DNA of 64,000 nt from the NCBI RefSeq assembly GCF_000764305.2, contig NW_025946489.1, forward strand, positions 392,551-456,550, read 5' to 3'. How positions within the stretch are numbered: the stretch's first letter is position 1; each line of letters starts with the position of its first letter. The position numbers and the translations under genes were made by a program. The notes below the pieces were generated by a model, which did no database searches, was not told the origin of the DNA, and was given only the letters and a program-made list of their open reading frames with translations. Shown in pieces: positions 47,901 through 60,344 of the stretch. The DNA is from Hyalella azteca (taxonomy: Eukaryota; Arthropoda; Malacostraca; Amphipoda; Hyalellidae).

Positions 47901-50900
47901 ATGTTACCGTCATATCCATGGAACTTGGTAAGCTGTAAACTATTTTTTTTCCACTTATCCTTGATAAGATAAAATTGGTCTTTACCTGAATTATCAGGTG
48001 TATGTGATGAACTAGACTAGACCAATAAGTGTTTAAAGTTTGCCATTTAACTTATTGCTAACACACGCCTATCACGCTGCTTAGTATCATATGAATAATG
48101 GTTATATTTACAAATTCAATGTACGAGATGTGTTTGTTTTTATTTTCCTATATTAAGAATTATTTCATGATAATTCCTTACTATTTTTCACTGGCTCAGA
48201 GAAATATGATACTATGAATCAGAAAAAATATTAAAATATAAAAATATTTTCACCGGCTCAGAGAAATATGATAGAAATATGATAGAAATATGAAGTATAA
48301 CACATCCTTATTTATACATTTATAGTGTGTGAATAACTGGTTCATCTAACTAACCGATTTGTATTCTATTAATTATATTAGTTTTAGATGGCAGAATTAG
48401 TTTATTTATACGCGTGCGATTAACGACCAGAGAATTCGTTGATTTAAATTATCAAAGAGTCGGACAATTCTTCAGATGACATTGGTAGATCGAAAGGCAT
48501 ATATCGGGAAGTAGTTTTAGTTTATTAACGACGTTTCGAATGTAACGAACATTCATTTTCAAGTTACAAAGAGCATTAAATATTGACATTTTGGTAGAAA
48601 TAAGTACATGATGTACGTAAATAGGATACTACAGTAAAATTTTGAATCAGAAAATCACTCTGAAAATTATTTCAAAGTTCAGGCAAATCAGGTAGTTAAG
48701 AATGAGATAGCAGGCGTCCAATCCAATATTAATTATATATGTATTCTTATCCTTGAATTCAGTGCGCCTTGGCATAATGCATCACCTTGAATATATTAAA
48801 TTCAATTCTCCTTATTTCTAATATGCAAATATAATTGCGAACTTTAATGATTGTGTCAGAAAATGAGTATGTCACTCGAGTCCAAATGCTTTTTAACATT
48901 CAATTTGCAGGTGTGAAGAATGCGCTCTTTGACAAGCTACTGCTGCGTGACGCAGGACTCGTTATCGCCGCTGCTGGGGCGGTGCTGCTGCTGGTGCTCT
49001 TCTACACGTCATCTCTCATCATCACCATCGTCACCATTTGCACCGTATCATCGTCCCTCATCATCGCGTACTTCCTCTACACCTTCGTCTTCAGAATCTC
49101 TTTCTTCCCTTACATGAACGTGCTGTCGTGCATCATTGCTGTTGGTACGTCATGCTTCTGTTGATACGGGTATTCCTATATTGGTATGACATGCCTCTGT
49201 TGGCACGCCATGCTTCATTTGATGGTTTATGCCTTTCTTGATATGTCCATGAGTTTATGTCCTATTTTATGAGATATGTCCTATTTTTATGATTTTCGAA
49301 CGTTGAGGTCTGTATCAAAATTACCGTTTCCTCATGTTTGTATTAGGGATTTTCTCTGCTTGTTCATGTGCCGTGCCAAGAGGGCACCTTGTAATTCTTT
49401 CTAAAGTGTTTTATTCCTAGCTCTAAGTCTAGTACGTACCTGTTTGTCCACTAATACATTTATCGTCGTCTATGTTAGTCGTCAATAAACATCTGGTAAC
49501 CGAGTGGTGCCTTCAACGTTACTCTTTTTACAACACTTCTCTTTAACTTCACTTCTTGTTTGTTTGTCTGTCTGTCTGTTTGTCTGTCTTCCTGCTTCAA
49601 ATCTTATAATCAAAATTTAACACACTTCTACTTATCCTATCGATCTGAAATTTTGCACACTTGCGTAAAGTTGGAGACTATGCAAGAATCAAATGACAAA
49701 ATAAATGATTTTGAAAACTAAAAAAATTTTCAATATTAAAAAATTGAAAAAATAATTTTGTCAGCTACAAATCTTATAACCGATATTTGACACACTTTTA
49801 CCTGTCCAATTGACCTGAAATTGTGTACACTTGTGTAAAGTTGGAGGCAATGCATGAATCAATTGACAGAATAAATAATTTCGAAAAAAAAATTTGTTAA
49901 TAAAATAAATTGCAAAATTAATTTTTTTAATATTCAAAAATAAAATTAGAAATTCATTGTACATCTGTAACATTGGAAACACTGGATTCTTTAGAAGTGT
50001 TGTCTTTAAAAAGTAATTTTTAAACTTATATTATTTTCTTTATGTAATAACAGTCGTCAATGCTATCCATTCCTGTATTCATAGTGGACAAATGGATTGG
50101 CATGCTTTTTATTGTTCAGGATTTCCTGTTTCTATTCTGGGCACTAAGAATCCGATACCGAACATCTGTGCTTAAATGCAGACCTGGGATCACAAAAGAG
50201 ATTTAATTTTGTGACGGCTGAAGAACCAGCCTCCGGCGAAAAGTATGTTTTTCTGGAAATCTAGTGAATTTTCTACAAGTGTATGTTTTCATGAAACTCT
50301 TATTGCGCAGCTTTGGGAGCGGACGATTCGTTCGTGTTTTGCCGCGTGTGGCGCAGCGTGGCTCGCGATAACGGCGGTGGTGGAGGTGGACGCAAGGGCC
50401 ACAAGGTTCCTGTCAAGTTCGTGCAGGAGGTGATGCACCACGCCGCCTCCTCTGTAGTGGTCACTTCGCTCACTACTGCTGCTGCTTTTTTTGCTTCCAC
50501 CACTTCTGCCATAACGGCAATAAAATGTTTCAGGTACATGGGCTATTTTTATTCTAGTTATTTTCTAAACTTCGCGATCTTCTTTGATTTATTTGATTCT
50601 ATTGGGAGAAAATATGGAAGTTTTAATGCTTAGAACCTGTTTTTGATGCAAATATGTGCAAATCAAAACGGTGAAATGTCTTTTTTTGGACCAAATGCAT
50701 ATGTATTAAGGTTTTAATTATTCTTCAACTTCGTACACGATATTTGTTGAAATTCAACGCCTGTATTCTCGATTTGTGTAGCCTGTTCGCTGGCACGGTG
50801 GTGTTGGCGAACCTGCTGCTGATGCTGACGTGGGTGCCAGCTTGCCTTATCATCTCCGAGCGCTGGCGTTGTTGCTTCTGCTGCTCCCTCCTGCCTTCTT

Positions 50901-53850
50901 CAGCGCCTTCTTCCGAAATCCTGAGTTCGGCCGCTGCCGCTGCTACTGCTCATCATCCTAACCCAACCTTCAGTAAACCATCTCCTCATCCTCTTCTCGG
51001 GTCATGTTCTTCAGTTAATCCTGCATCACTTGACACTCCTCATCATCCCTACCGCCAACATCGGTCTCCAACAACATCTCCTCCTCGTTCTCCCAACATC
51101 CAGTCATCCAATGCCTCTCCTAAAACATCGAGTTTTTCTCATAACTCCTTGCATTCCACTTCCCAATCTCCTCCTCGTTCGCCTCACATCATTAAGATGC
51201 CTGATGACACCTGCAAAGTTGTGAAGAAAACCTGGCATCATAAACCTTTCTCACGGATGTTTGAGCTAATCAACAGCCTATCTGTTTCCTTTTCCGAAAG
51301 CTTCATGCCATGGATTGTCATGAAGCCAAGAGTGCTATGGGCCAGCCTACTGTTTGGCTTCGCCATCTATGCTGGTGTTTTGGTTCTCTATTACCCAGGA
51401 TTGCGACTTCCGGACTCAGCAGATTTCCAACTCTTTAATCGTGATCACTACTTTGAACGATATGACTTAGATCACAAGTACAACTTCTGGTTTGAGAGAA
51501 ATCTACGCAGCGATGTTGTGAACCGCCTCCCCATTAGGATTGTGTGGGGGCTGAAGCCTGTAGATAATGGGGACCATCTGAACCCAGCTTCAGAGTCCAC
51601 ACTAGAATTTGATAGTAAATTTGATATGTCAGCTCCTGAGTCTCAGAGTTGGCTGTTGCAATTTTGCCGCGACTTGAGGAAGCAGAGCTTCTACATGTCG
51701 ACCATGGGGCCTCTACTTCCAAATTGTTTTATTGAGACCTTCAAGTCATGGATGGAGGAGAGACGTTGTGCTGATGCTTCAAAGAATAGGTACCCATGCT
51801 GCGAGGTAATGCCTTTCCCTTACCCACGCTGGGTGTTTGATAAGTGCATCATTGAAGCCGTTGAAGTGCTATACCAAACCCCTCGCCTGTACTTTGTTCC
51901 GGGTGTTGCTGGACCAAAGTTCAACAAGACTAGCAACAAAGTGGCTGCTCTCGTCATCGAGTATGACAGTAATGTGGTCTGGTCGCTCTCATTTGACCAG
52001 ATGCATCAATTTTTCACGAGTGTAAGTTGATTATTCAATAAATTCTTCGTTTTGCGTGTTTGAGTAGTTGGAGAACTCAGTTGGGAGTTAATGTATATAT
52101 ATTTTAATTGCTACTAGTTTTCACAGCTATATGAACTGATAATAACTTTCTATTATTTATTTGCATGCTACTGAAAACTTTTGACGAATAACTTATTTTT
52201 TATGAATACTACACCATCGAAATCAGGTTCTTTCATTGAATTAATTAGTTAAAATTCATGATAATGAATATAATTCTTGTACGTGCAAAATGTTAATGGG
52301 TGATGGTTGTGCAGGTAGAGCAATGGTCTTCTCGCCAGCTGCAATATGCCCCTCCTGGTTTGAGAAGCGGGTGGTTCACTTCTTACCTGGAGTTCTACGA
52401 GGTACAGCGTTCTCTCCTTGAGGGCACCAAGCTGGCGGTGCTGGTGGCTGTATCGGTGAGCCTTGTGGTGCTACTGCTCACCACACGCAATGTTATGGTG
52501 AGCCTTGTTGCAGTTTTAAGCATCACTTCTGTGATGCTTGTGACGTTAGCGGCTCTCGTGATACTGGGGTGGCGTCTCAATGTACTCGAGAGCATCGTTG
52601 TGTCGGCGGCTATCGGCTTAGCTGTGGACCTGACGCTTCACTACGCAGTCGCTTACACCAAAGCTCCACCAGGCAAGCGTAAGGCCGCCGCCGTGTGGGC
52701 ACTGACCAGACTTGGCAGTCCTGTTCTCATGACGACGCTGACTACACTCGCTGCTGCTGTGGCAATGCTCTCAGCCACCGTGCTTGCTTACATCCACATT
52801 GCCACCTTCTTGATCATTATAGCGCTTGCATCATATATTTACGCTACCTTCTTCTTCCTACCTCTCATGAGTCTCGTTGGTCCTGAGAGAAATTGTGGCC
52901 AGATCATGTCGCCGAGTGACTGCAGTGAGTTTTGCTCATGCAGAGATGAGCAAAACGACAAAAATATTTACCAGCAAGCGTGCGTCAGCGAGTCTACTTT
53001 GTCTACATCGAGTGTCTGCCCTTCAGCTCCTTACACTTCAGGTCACACCACCCACGACTTCGACGCTCCTTATTTGAGCTGCCAAATTAACACGCACGAA
53101 TTAGAGCCTCTCACCAGCCCTACCCTTGGCAGTCCTTTTTCTCTGCCTTACGTCTCGGATAGCAATTGCAAAGGCAGTCCTAAGTGTAAATCTGGAAATA
53201 AGCCCTGCAGGGCGCAAGACTTGAAACATTCCCCTAACGTGCATTTGAAACAGCCAGCTCATCAGCAGCACTCGCGTGGCCTAATCGTAAGCCTGCAGCA
53301 GAACCGCCAGTCACGTCAGCAGCAAAACGGCAGCTGCGCGCAGCTTGTCATGCGCAAGGAGTCGACGGAGTCGCAAGTGAGTGGCAACGGTGAATCTTCC
53401 TGCGTCTGCAGGTCAGCAAGTGTTGGGTCTCGGCCACGACGCAGTGGTAGTAATGGTAGAAAACCTCGTAGTTCACTAGAAAAACATCAACACCAGCAGA
53501 AACAATCACGGTCTTGTCTTAAAAAGCCTGCAGTTATGAAACAGAATTCGTCACCACACCTCACGCCATCCAACTCAGTCTCTACCCTCGTGTGCTCAGA
53601 GCCTGACCCTGAAAATCCCGAGCTGGAAAATTTTCAATCCACTGATGGAACAAACGAAGCAGCATTTGCGACTGACAGAAATAAAGACTGTGATCCTCAT
53701 TCCAAAGTCTTCGAATTGTCAAGTGCGGTAGTCAAGCCTGTTACAAATTACGAGCAGCAGCTACGTCACCAGGAGTTCGTGAGACATCACCAGCAGCGTC
53801 AGATCGACTCTACGCATTGCTGCTCAGATGCGGCCGGATCTTGTGTGTAG
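44914..53850 (+). CDS. disp: Dispatched homologue (Hedgehog-release RND/SSD protein), N-terminus unresolved
   Basis: Twelve-pass membrane protein of the RND superfamily that exports cholesterol-modified Hedgehog at the plasma membrane. Exons: 44914-45037, 45771-46007, 46507-47478, 47771-47927, 48911-49144, 50311-50533, 50782-52021, 52315-53850. All junctions are GT-AG and phases agree, giving 1573 residues from Tyr1 to the stop. TM1 is about residues 11-33, leading to LPAFNDPSLGFEARGT. The large extracellular loop has a cysteine-rich end (ICERSSPEQCCLSW...MKYDAVYTILHYL). The sterol-sensing domain spans about 505-675 and holds the RND acidic motif ALGADDSF (Asp579, Asp580). TM7 begins the second half; a second loop ends at YLEFYEVQRS, and the matching TM10 Asp is Asp1167 in AIGLAVDLTLHY. 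Ser/Pro-rich and Gly-rich insertions and a long Gln/Ser/Cys-rich tail (about 1275-1573) are distinctive. If no upstream exon exists, ATG 44852 would add 21 residues. Confidence 0.95.
45038..45770 (+). other. disp: Dispatched intron 1 of the visible gene
   Basis: GTGAAA donor to TTACTACAG acceptor. Contains diverged phrases of TGCCAAAATCTATTAGGTTCC repeated loosely near 45540-45690, no coding sequence. Confidence 0.6.
46008..46506 (+). other. disp: Dispatched intron 2 of the visible gene
   Basis: GTAAGA donor to AATTTCAG acceptor. The open frame that begins at 46321 runs through the acceptor into exon 3, so its upstream part is intronic. Nothing else is seen. Confidence 0.6.
47928..48910 (+). 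other. disp: Dispatched intron 4 with possible retroelement trace
   Basis: Donor CTTG|GTAAGC, acceptor CAATTTGCAG. 48505-48565 reads TTTATTAACGACGTTTCGAA then CATTCATTTTCAAGTTAC, phrasing reminiscent of terminal parts of Penelope-like elements; too short to assign. A duplicated phrase GGCTCAGAGAAATATGATA occurs near 48197 and 48257. Confidence 0.4.
49145..50310 (+). other. disp: Dispatched intron 5
   Basis: Donor GTTG|GTACGT, acceptor TTGCGCAG. Its middle (49528-50042) is the second copy of the dispersed repeat listed separately; the rest is unremarkable. Confidence 0.7.
49528..50042 (-). mobile_element. Dispersed repeat, copy B, with two internal units, inside an intron
   Basis: Reverse-complement relative of 9454-10165: it starts TTACAACACTTCTCTTTAAC, passes a TTTGTCTGTCTG microsatellite, contains two internal units (CTTGCGTAAAGTTGGAG near 49663 and CTTGTGTAAAGTTGGAG near 49830), and ends TTCTTTAGAAGTGTTGTCTT. 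Shared flanks on both sides show it is the same element with one unit fewer. Confidence 0.78.
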
Positions 53851-56800
53851 TTTGTAAGTGGTCGAAATATTAACTCTTTAACTGATCGATCCAAGCCTAG
53901 TGGAACAAATGAATATTTTATTTAACGCGATATTTAGGAGATTTGAAAATTATCTGAATTTGATTTCCATCGTGTATTTGCTGTAGACTAATTATTGCAG
54001 ATTATCATTTCTGTATGGGTTCAGTGATTCGTATGTACGTGTATAAATATTCACCTTCAATCGGTACTTAGTTACCATTTTTCCTGTCATTCCTATTGTC
54101 CCTAGCTTTGTACGTAAATTCAAGCGTGGGTTGTTATTCAAGGGCTGCATTTGTCCGAAGCAAAATTTAATTTTAAACGTTATTATTTTGCAGGTGATGA
54201 AAGTACAAGCCTTAGTTAAAAAACGGTTCGTTTTATATCTGCTTTATAAAATTAACGAGAGCTCCGCCGCATTGCTCGCTGCGAAAGAAGCTTCTGGAAT
54301 ATTATTATGACACTAGTGACCATCATTAAGATGCATTGGTAACCCTACTTAACTCATGACAACATGAAACGTGCCACGGTACTTAATAGTATGTACACTT
54401 TTAGGATGGCTGGTCGTGAAATCGACGAGTATGGTATGTTTCGGCATAGCAACATGACCATTTTTTGTAGTCAGAAAAGTTCAATTTCGGGAAATTCTGG
54501 TTGTCAGCTTGTAACAGTTACCGTCATTCTAAGATATAAAGATTCCTACATAGCTGTCTTGGAACGAAGTAACAGCAAAATGTTTCGGTTGTTGGCACGT
54601 TTCTCATGCTGCTTGGCTCAATTTTACCTAAAGCTGAAATCATTTTTCGCGTCTTTGGATGCTCGCTCTTCTTAAATTACGACGACTTTCTTTGCATTAA
54701 TGTCCCCAGCTGTGGACCTAATGCTCGCACTTTTGTTAGTGAAGTACTTAGCTGATTTAAGCAGTCTTCAAGACTTCAAATTAATTTTATTTTTTGAGTT
54801 ATTTAGGACGGATTTTTATTTCAATGTTGTTTTTTGATCAAACATTTCTCCGAGAAACTAACGACCGCATATGTAAAATGAAAATCAAAATTATAAAAAT
54901 ACTAAATCTTATGATTCCGTAAAAATGAATTTTTGAGAGTTTCCATAAGATAATATTTTTTGGCACAGTAGTTTATTTTGCGAGCAGTGTGCGAATCCTT
55001 CAAAGTGAACTGTACCTGCTGGTTTATAAATTATCACAGTCCTATCCGTGACACAGTATATGTCAGATTCCTTCCTCATTTGCTTTGCAACAATGGATAG
55101 CTAAAACATTCTATGAATTTTAATCTCAAGGCCCAGAAATCTTATTCTATGCGTTCGGAATGCCAATGATCATCACTATTTAATGGTGAAATTACTGGTT
55201 AACCGTTAGACAGATTTTCATGATATTTTAACCTGCGTTTTATGTGCGATGGCCTGCAAATTGCATGGTAAGTTCAACTAACCTGTGCAATCAAGTGCTT
55301 GGTGACTATGGCCATAAGTTGAACTCATTTTATTGTGATTTACTTTAATTTGTGTGTTAACCCATTATTTGTGCGAGGTAAGCTCATTCTGTGTTGTTCA
55401 AGTTTATTGTGTTAACGTGAATGGGGTTTGTGATGACACGCCTCAATTGCTGTAATTTAAGTATTACGTTATTAAATCCTTCCAGACAATGCTTTAATTT
55501 TGTTGCTCTATGTTATTTGGTGTTTGTTTGATCTTGACCTCTGTTGCCAGGGTATCATAATATATGACTAAATAGGTATATGCCTACAATCTACTAAGTA
55601 CTCTTTTTAAGTGAACTGCGTGATGAAACTAACTTTTTTCGAAGTGTTTGATTCCAGATGTTTTTATTTAAGCATTTTTTATTCATGCTCAGCTATGGTG
55701 TTGTCAGTGTGCTGTTAGGCGACTACATGAATCTCAATTTGCTGACTGTTAAGTATTTTTTACAGCACTATGTTGTTAACTGAAGCGCAAGATAGGTAGT
55801 ACTGTTAGCTTGTATAATTGAATGCATTATTGAAGTTGCATTATAGTACTGTTAGCTTTTACAATTGATTGCATTGTCGAATATTTGTGCAGGTCGTCAT
55901 GTTTTATTCCGAATTGTCACGCCATGTGGCTGTTGACGCGGTTGTAATCTGAAGTCGTATTGTCAAAACTCGCTTAATTACACGTAGCGGTCAAAGTACA
56001 CGTAGCGGAAGATTCCGCGATTGATATTGGCGAGTTCAAATTAAGAGCTGTCGGTGATTTTCAGACGGAGCAACGAACCCGTAAATATTTTTGAGAATGC
56101 GGCTTCCGATGTATGACCAATGGTTATCAGTGCCATTTAGTTAAGAGACTTGGTTTAGTCTTGTGTTAGTAAATTCTACAAAGCATTTATAAGTTTATTA
56201 TAAAGTTATTGTTCGATAAGCTCATAATTTCTGGACATAAATCATTGTCTTTTGGCATCTCCATCATTCGTGGTAATGCTTTTTTAGACTTAGCATCGAG
56301 TGTGTGTACTTGTTGCTTGTATGCCTACGTATGTGATAAGCGGGAGAACTGGGCCACTGCAAGACGGTTCTGTCATCTCATCTGCTCTTATTCTCTTCCG
56401 TCCTGTGATACTTGTTTATTGGTCTTATGTGTCATTACGCACCTTATTTTGTGAACTTGAACTTAAATGCTCGGTTGTGGAAATCCACTTAGTTATTTTC
56501 ACTCTGTGTGATGAGAACTAGTTAAGTGAGGTAAAAACAGTTTAGTTTGGAACGTAAGTGCGTTGCTTTTACCATCACAAATGATATACGTACCTCTATC
56601 TCCAAGAGTGATATCGCGATTTGTTGTGAGTAGTAGTCGCTACATTGATGGAAATATGTTGATGTCAGTGGTGTTTAAATGTATAATGTTTATCGAAAAA
56701 TTATTAAGAAAGACAATGCATTGAAGTATTGAACTTTGAGAGAATCGATTTGATGAACGACGTGAGCGATTAGTTGGATAACGAATATGAGCTGAAGTGT

Positions 56801-59800
56801 TTCTAATGGTCTATGGAGGCGTGAAATGGTTGTATGTTAGCATTGTGTATAATGAAGACTGGCTTTACCACCATAACTTGTCAGACCCATTGATTTGTTG
56901 GAACGTAAATGTGTTTTTAATTATGTAAGACATTGTATTGTATCATTAGTAGCTTTAAATAAGTATAGACTCTTACAATAGCTTTTCAAACAACACCCAT
57001 GTAAGTATTCGGCGACTGTGAACTTGTATAGTCAACCAGCTGCTCGTAGTTAGTTAGCCAAGCTGTGATTTATGCGTACATGAGAGCAACGGCCACGTAG
57101 GATGCTGGAAACGCCGCTCTTCTGTCAACCATAACAAACAATCATTACTTAGACTTCGTGTGAAGTCGATTTCTACCATAGTTTGATGCATAGAAATGAA
57201 TTGTTGATACCTAGTGCAGCGCAATCAGAGTTGAAGTTAGTGCTCTGAATTTGCTGTATACAGCTTACACTCACGAGCAGGACATAGAATATTCTCATGT
57301 GTACTTTCAAAAAATGAACTTTTCCGTGCCTATTCTCATTTATATTTTGATGGGTTGTGCTAGAGTAGAAGTACCGTATGTGTATCTCTTTTTTTTTTCG
57401 TTAGATGCTTCTTGGCCAGAACACTAGTGTGTAAGACGGTGGATTAGTGGTGCACCTTGTCTCGTAATATAATCTCAAGCCTACAAAACTTGCACGGACT
57501 CCACTTACTCAACAAGGATACTCAATGTATCATGATGCGCGCATTCAACTTTTGAGGCTAACGTTTTCTTTCAATTTGCGACAAATGCAATTTGAGGTCA
57601 ATACTATAATTGCCTCCATTGAGATCAATAGGATCCATTTGGCTGGAACTCGTAGGCGTTGAATATTTATGACTGACGCACTCAATTGCTCCCAATGTAT
57701 CCAAATCTGTCTCCCTGCTGTTACATTTCATCGAGTTGATAAATGAAAACGGGATTTAAATGTTGCCCATAAAGATGGAGAGTAAAATATTAATTAATAT
57801 ATTTATTGTGTCATATAACCCTAAATACATTAGATTGTTGTATTAATATTGATTTTGAATATTGACTGCCGCATTGAACCTCGATCCTCGTACTATTTAT
57901 TCATCGACCCCTCTATTGAATTTTAACCCTCGTATTGAAACTTGTCTTTTATATTTAACTGTACCCTAAACCCCTAATATTAAACCCTAAGTCTCGAATT
58001 ATCTGCAACCCTGAATCTCCTGAACGTACTCCTGCTTGGGCGTTATCGCTTGTTCGACCTCTAAGACGTGCACGTCTCTGCTGACAACATCGTACTATGA
58101 ATGGTAATCTAAGTCATCATATAGTGGAATGTGTGACTATGTGTACATGTAACACTGCTAGAGAAACGCTAAAAGCTTGTATTGAGCATTAGTCTGAAAC
58201 TGACATTCCTTCGTATTTTCGCATTGAATGAGTCTTCGATATAATTTCAAAGTCGCTCTTGACGCAAAATTTAATTTCTGCAATCATGATGGGCATTGAA
58301 GCATACATGATTGACTACCTACTCCTCCGCTGACATTCGTGACATTCAATATTTATTCGGAGATCGGCTTGAGAAATTTAACATTAGTTTACAAGTGTAT
58401 AATTTTTTTATCGTAATATTATTCGACAGCGAATGATTTTTCAGTCTTGTGTAAAAAATTCTTTGACAAGCGCCTAATCGATTTTTAATGTAATCTTTCA
58501 GTATTTGATCAATAATTGTTGGAGTCTTCTACAGTATTGTTAATAAGTTTGAAGTTCTGCGCACAACAATTGAGCTCAACATACTTCTGCTACATATAAC
58601 TAATTTTCCTCGATGTGAACTGTTGTCTTTTAATTGTGACCGGAAAAAAATGGTAGCCAATTTTTCGTGTTGTGGAATCACTAAGCTAATTGTTGTTTGC
58701 TGTGCTAACTTAAAACAGGAATACTAACTGAGCTGATCGTGAAGACGGGTGGATTTTTGGGGTGTTCTTTGGACGAGGGTAATGAGATATGTTATTATAA
58801 ATCAATTTCACTGTTTTTACCCTGTAAACATGATGTGCGCAGTAGATAAGTCTCCGTAAATTAACGAGTTTCTTTGTCTGAAACGATGCATCGTATTTTT
58901 CGGTCATCACCTTCGGTAATAAAATAATTAGCCTTGGGAAAAATCTCGATGCAGTGATTCTGACTAAGAAATTTCTGGAGTTATTTTTCGCATAGTGCAA
59001 TTTACTAATGCGCATGCTTCCTTAGGGCGTGGCATAGTTGCAACATAGTTAACTTGCTTAGCTGCTAGATGGATATATACGCCCAATTATTTGTCGGTGT
59101 GCTCGCTGTCGCTGTATGTGCCAAGTGTTGTAATAAAAATCCAAAAATACTTTTAAGTTTTCATTACCTTATGAATACACCATAACTCGGTGGGTCCCAT
59201 TGTGGCTGAAACCACTAAGATTAGAACAATTAGTGGGGGGGGGGTGGGTTTTCGAAACCTGCTATTAGCTGTAAAATTCTACCCCAAACCGGCGAAGATT
59301 GTCATGGTCAGCTGGTAAAAAATCTGCGACCGGTCAGCATGACCTAACCAGAGCTGATCCCACAATATTAGATTATTTTAACATGGAGATGTTCATTGGG
59401 CTCTTTTAGTAGTATATAGTAGCTGGTTCTTGTGAAGCTTAAGACTTGTCTCCTGGAGATCTGAAATTTTCCTTTTGACTTTAGCAGTCCACAACTGATG
59501 AGGCTAAATGGCTGGTGAACACCCAATTCGCAAGAAGTTAAGATTGGACAACTTACCTATTACTCTCTTTGTTTCGAAAGTTTATATCATATTACTCGAG
59601 TATGCTCGGAATTTATTTCTTTTATACACAATCGTTACAGACATTGGATCTTGTTATGAACAAGCATCCCAGACGTCATGGGGTGCGTATTCTTAACAAG
59701 GTTAATTGAATGAATAAAACAAACAAGGTAGGTCTATTTAAAAAAAATTAAGAATTTCAATTTGATGTAAATAATATAACTCAGTGCAGTGAGGGACCGA

Positions 59801-60344
59801 GAGCGCATTTTCTCGTCGACGAAAACGTGAAGTCACGGACGGACAGACGGACGTACATGGCGAGCACAATAGTGCATTTTTTTCCCAAAATGAGAAAATG
59901 CGCTAGAAATACATTGCGTTTTATTAACAAAGATATACTAGGGTGCGTTTTCACTACAAAGTCACCACTCAAGGGGGGAGTTCTTACGCGTGTCTGTGCT
60001 TAAAAGAAGTCCTATGGGATTTGTGGGTGATGATTATTTGAGTCTTCGAATATTTGACCCTTCCGCCTCGCTGGGATGTTATTTTTTTTACCTCCGATGC
60101 GAACATCTGAAGGGCTGGTAAACCATTCTAATACTACTACTAGTCTACTACTACTACTACTATAATTAACAAGTTGATACTGGGGTGCTTATTCTGAACA
60201 AGGTCATACTAGGGTGCTTATTCTTAGCAAGATCTCAAACATCACCGGATATTGTGTTTTCAGAATTATTGAAAGATTAAAATTTAACTTGCAAGTTTTG
60301 AACAGAAATAATGACTTGTAAGGGGGGGCGGGTAGGCGCAGCTA
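53851..60344. other. 3' flank of Dispatched; no recognisable gene
   Basis: Probably begins with the Dispatched 3' UTR, whose end I cannot fix; AATAAA on the plus strand is found at 58917 and 59131 but far downstream. Open frames (54364-54675, 56209-56454, 58710-59015 minus) have no recognisable motif. 60010-60175 is a dispersed repeat, 59235-59244 a G run, and 60132-60167 a (CTA)n microsatellite. Confidence 0.4.
60010..60175 (-). repeat. Dispersed repeat, copy 2 (reverse of 29.8 kb)
   Basis: Reverse complement runs AGTAGTAGTA...TGGTTTACCAGCCCTTCAG...AACATC...AGGCGGAAGGGTC...ATCATCACCCACAA, matching 29815-29990 block by block. Confidence 0.6.

Noticed and set aside
57840..58015. CCCTAA-like phrases suggesting interstitial telomeric repeat
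   Set aside because: Only scattered AACCCT/CCCTAA words without a regular tandem period.
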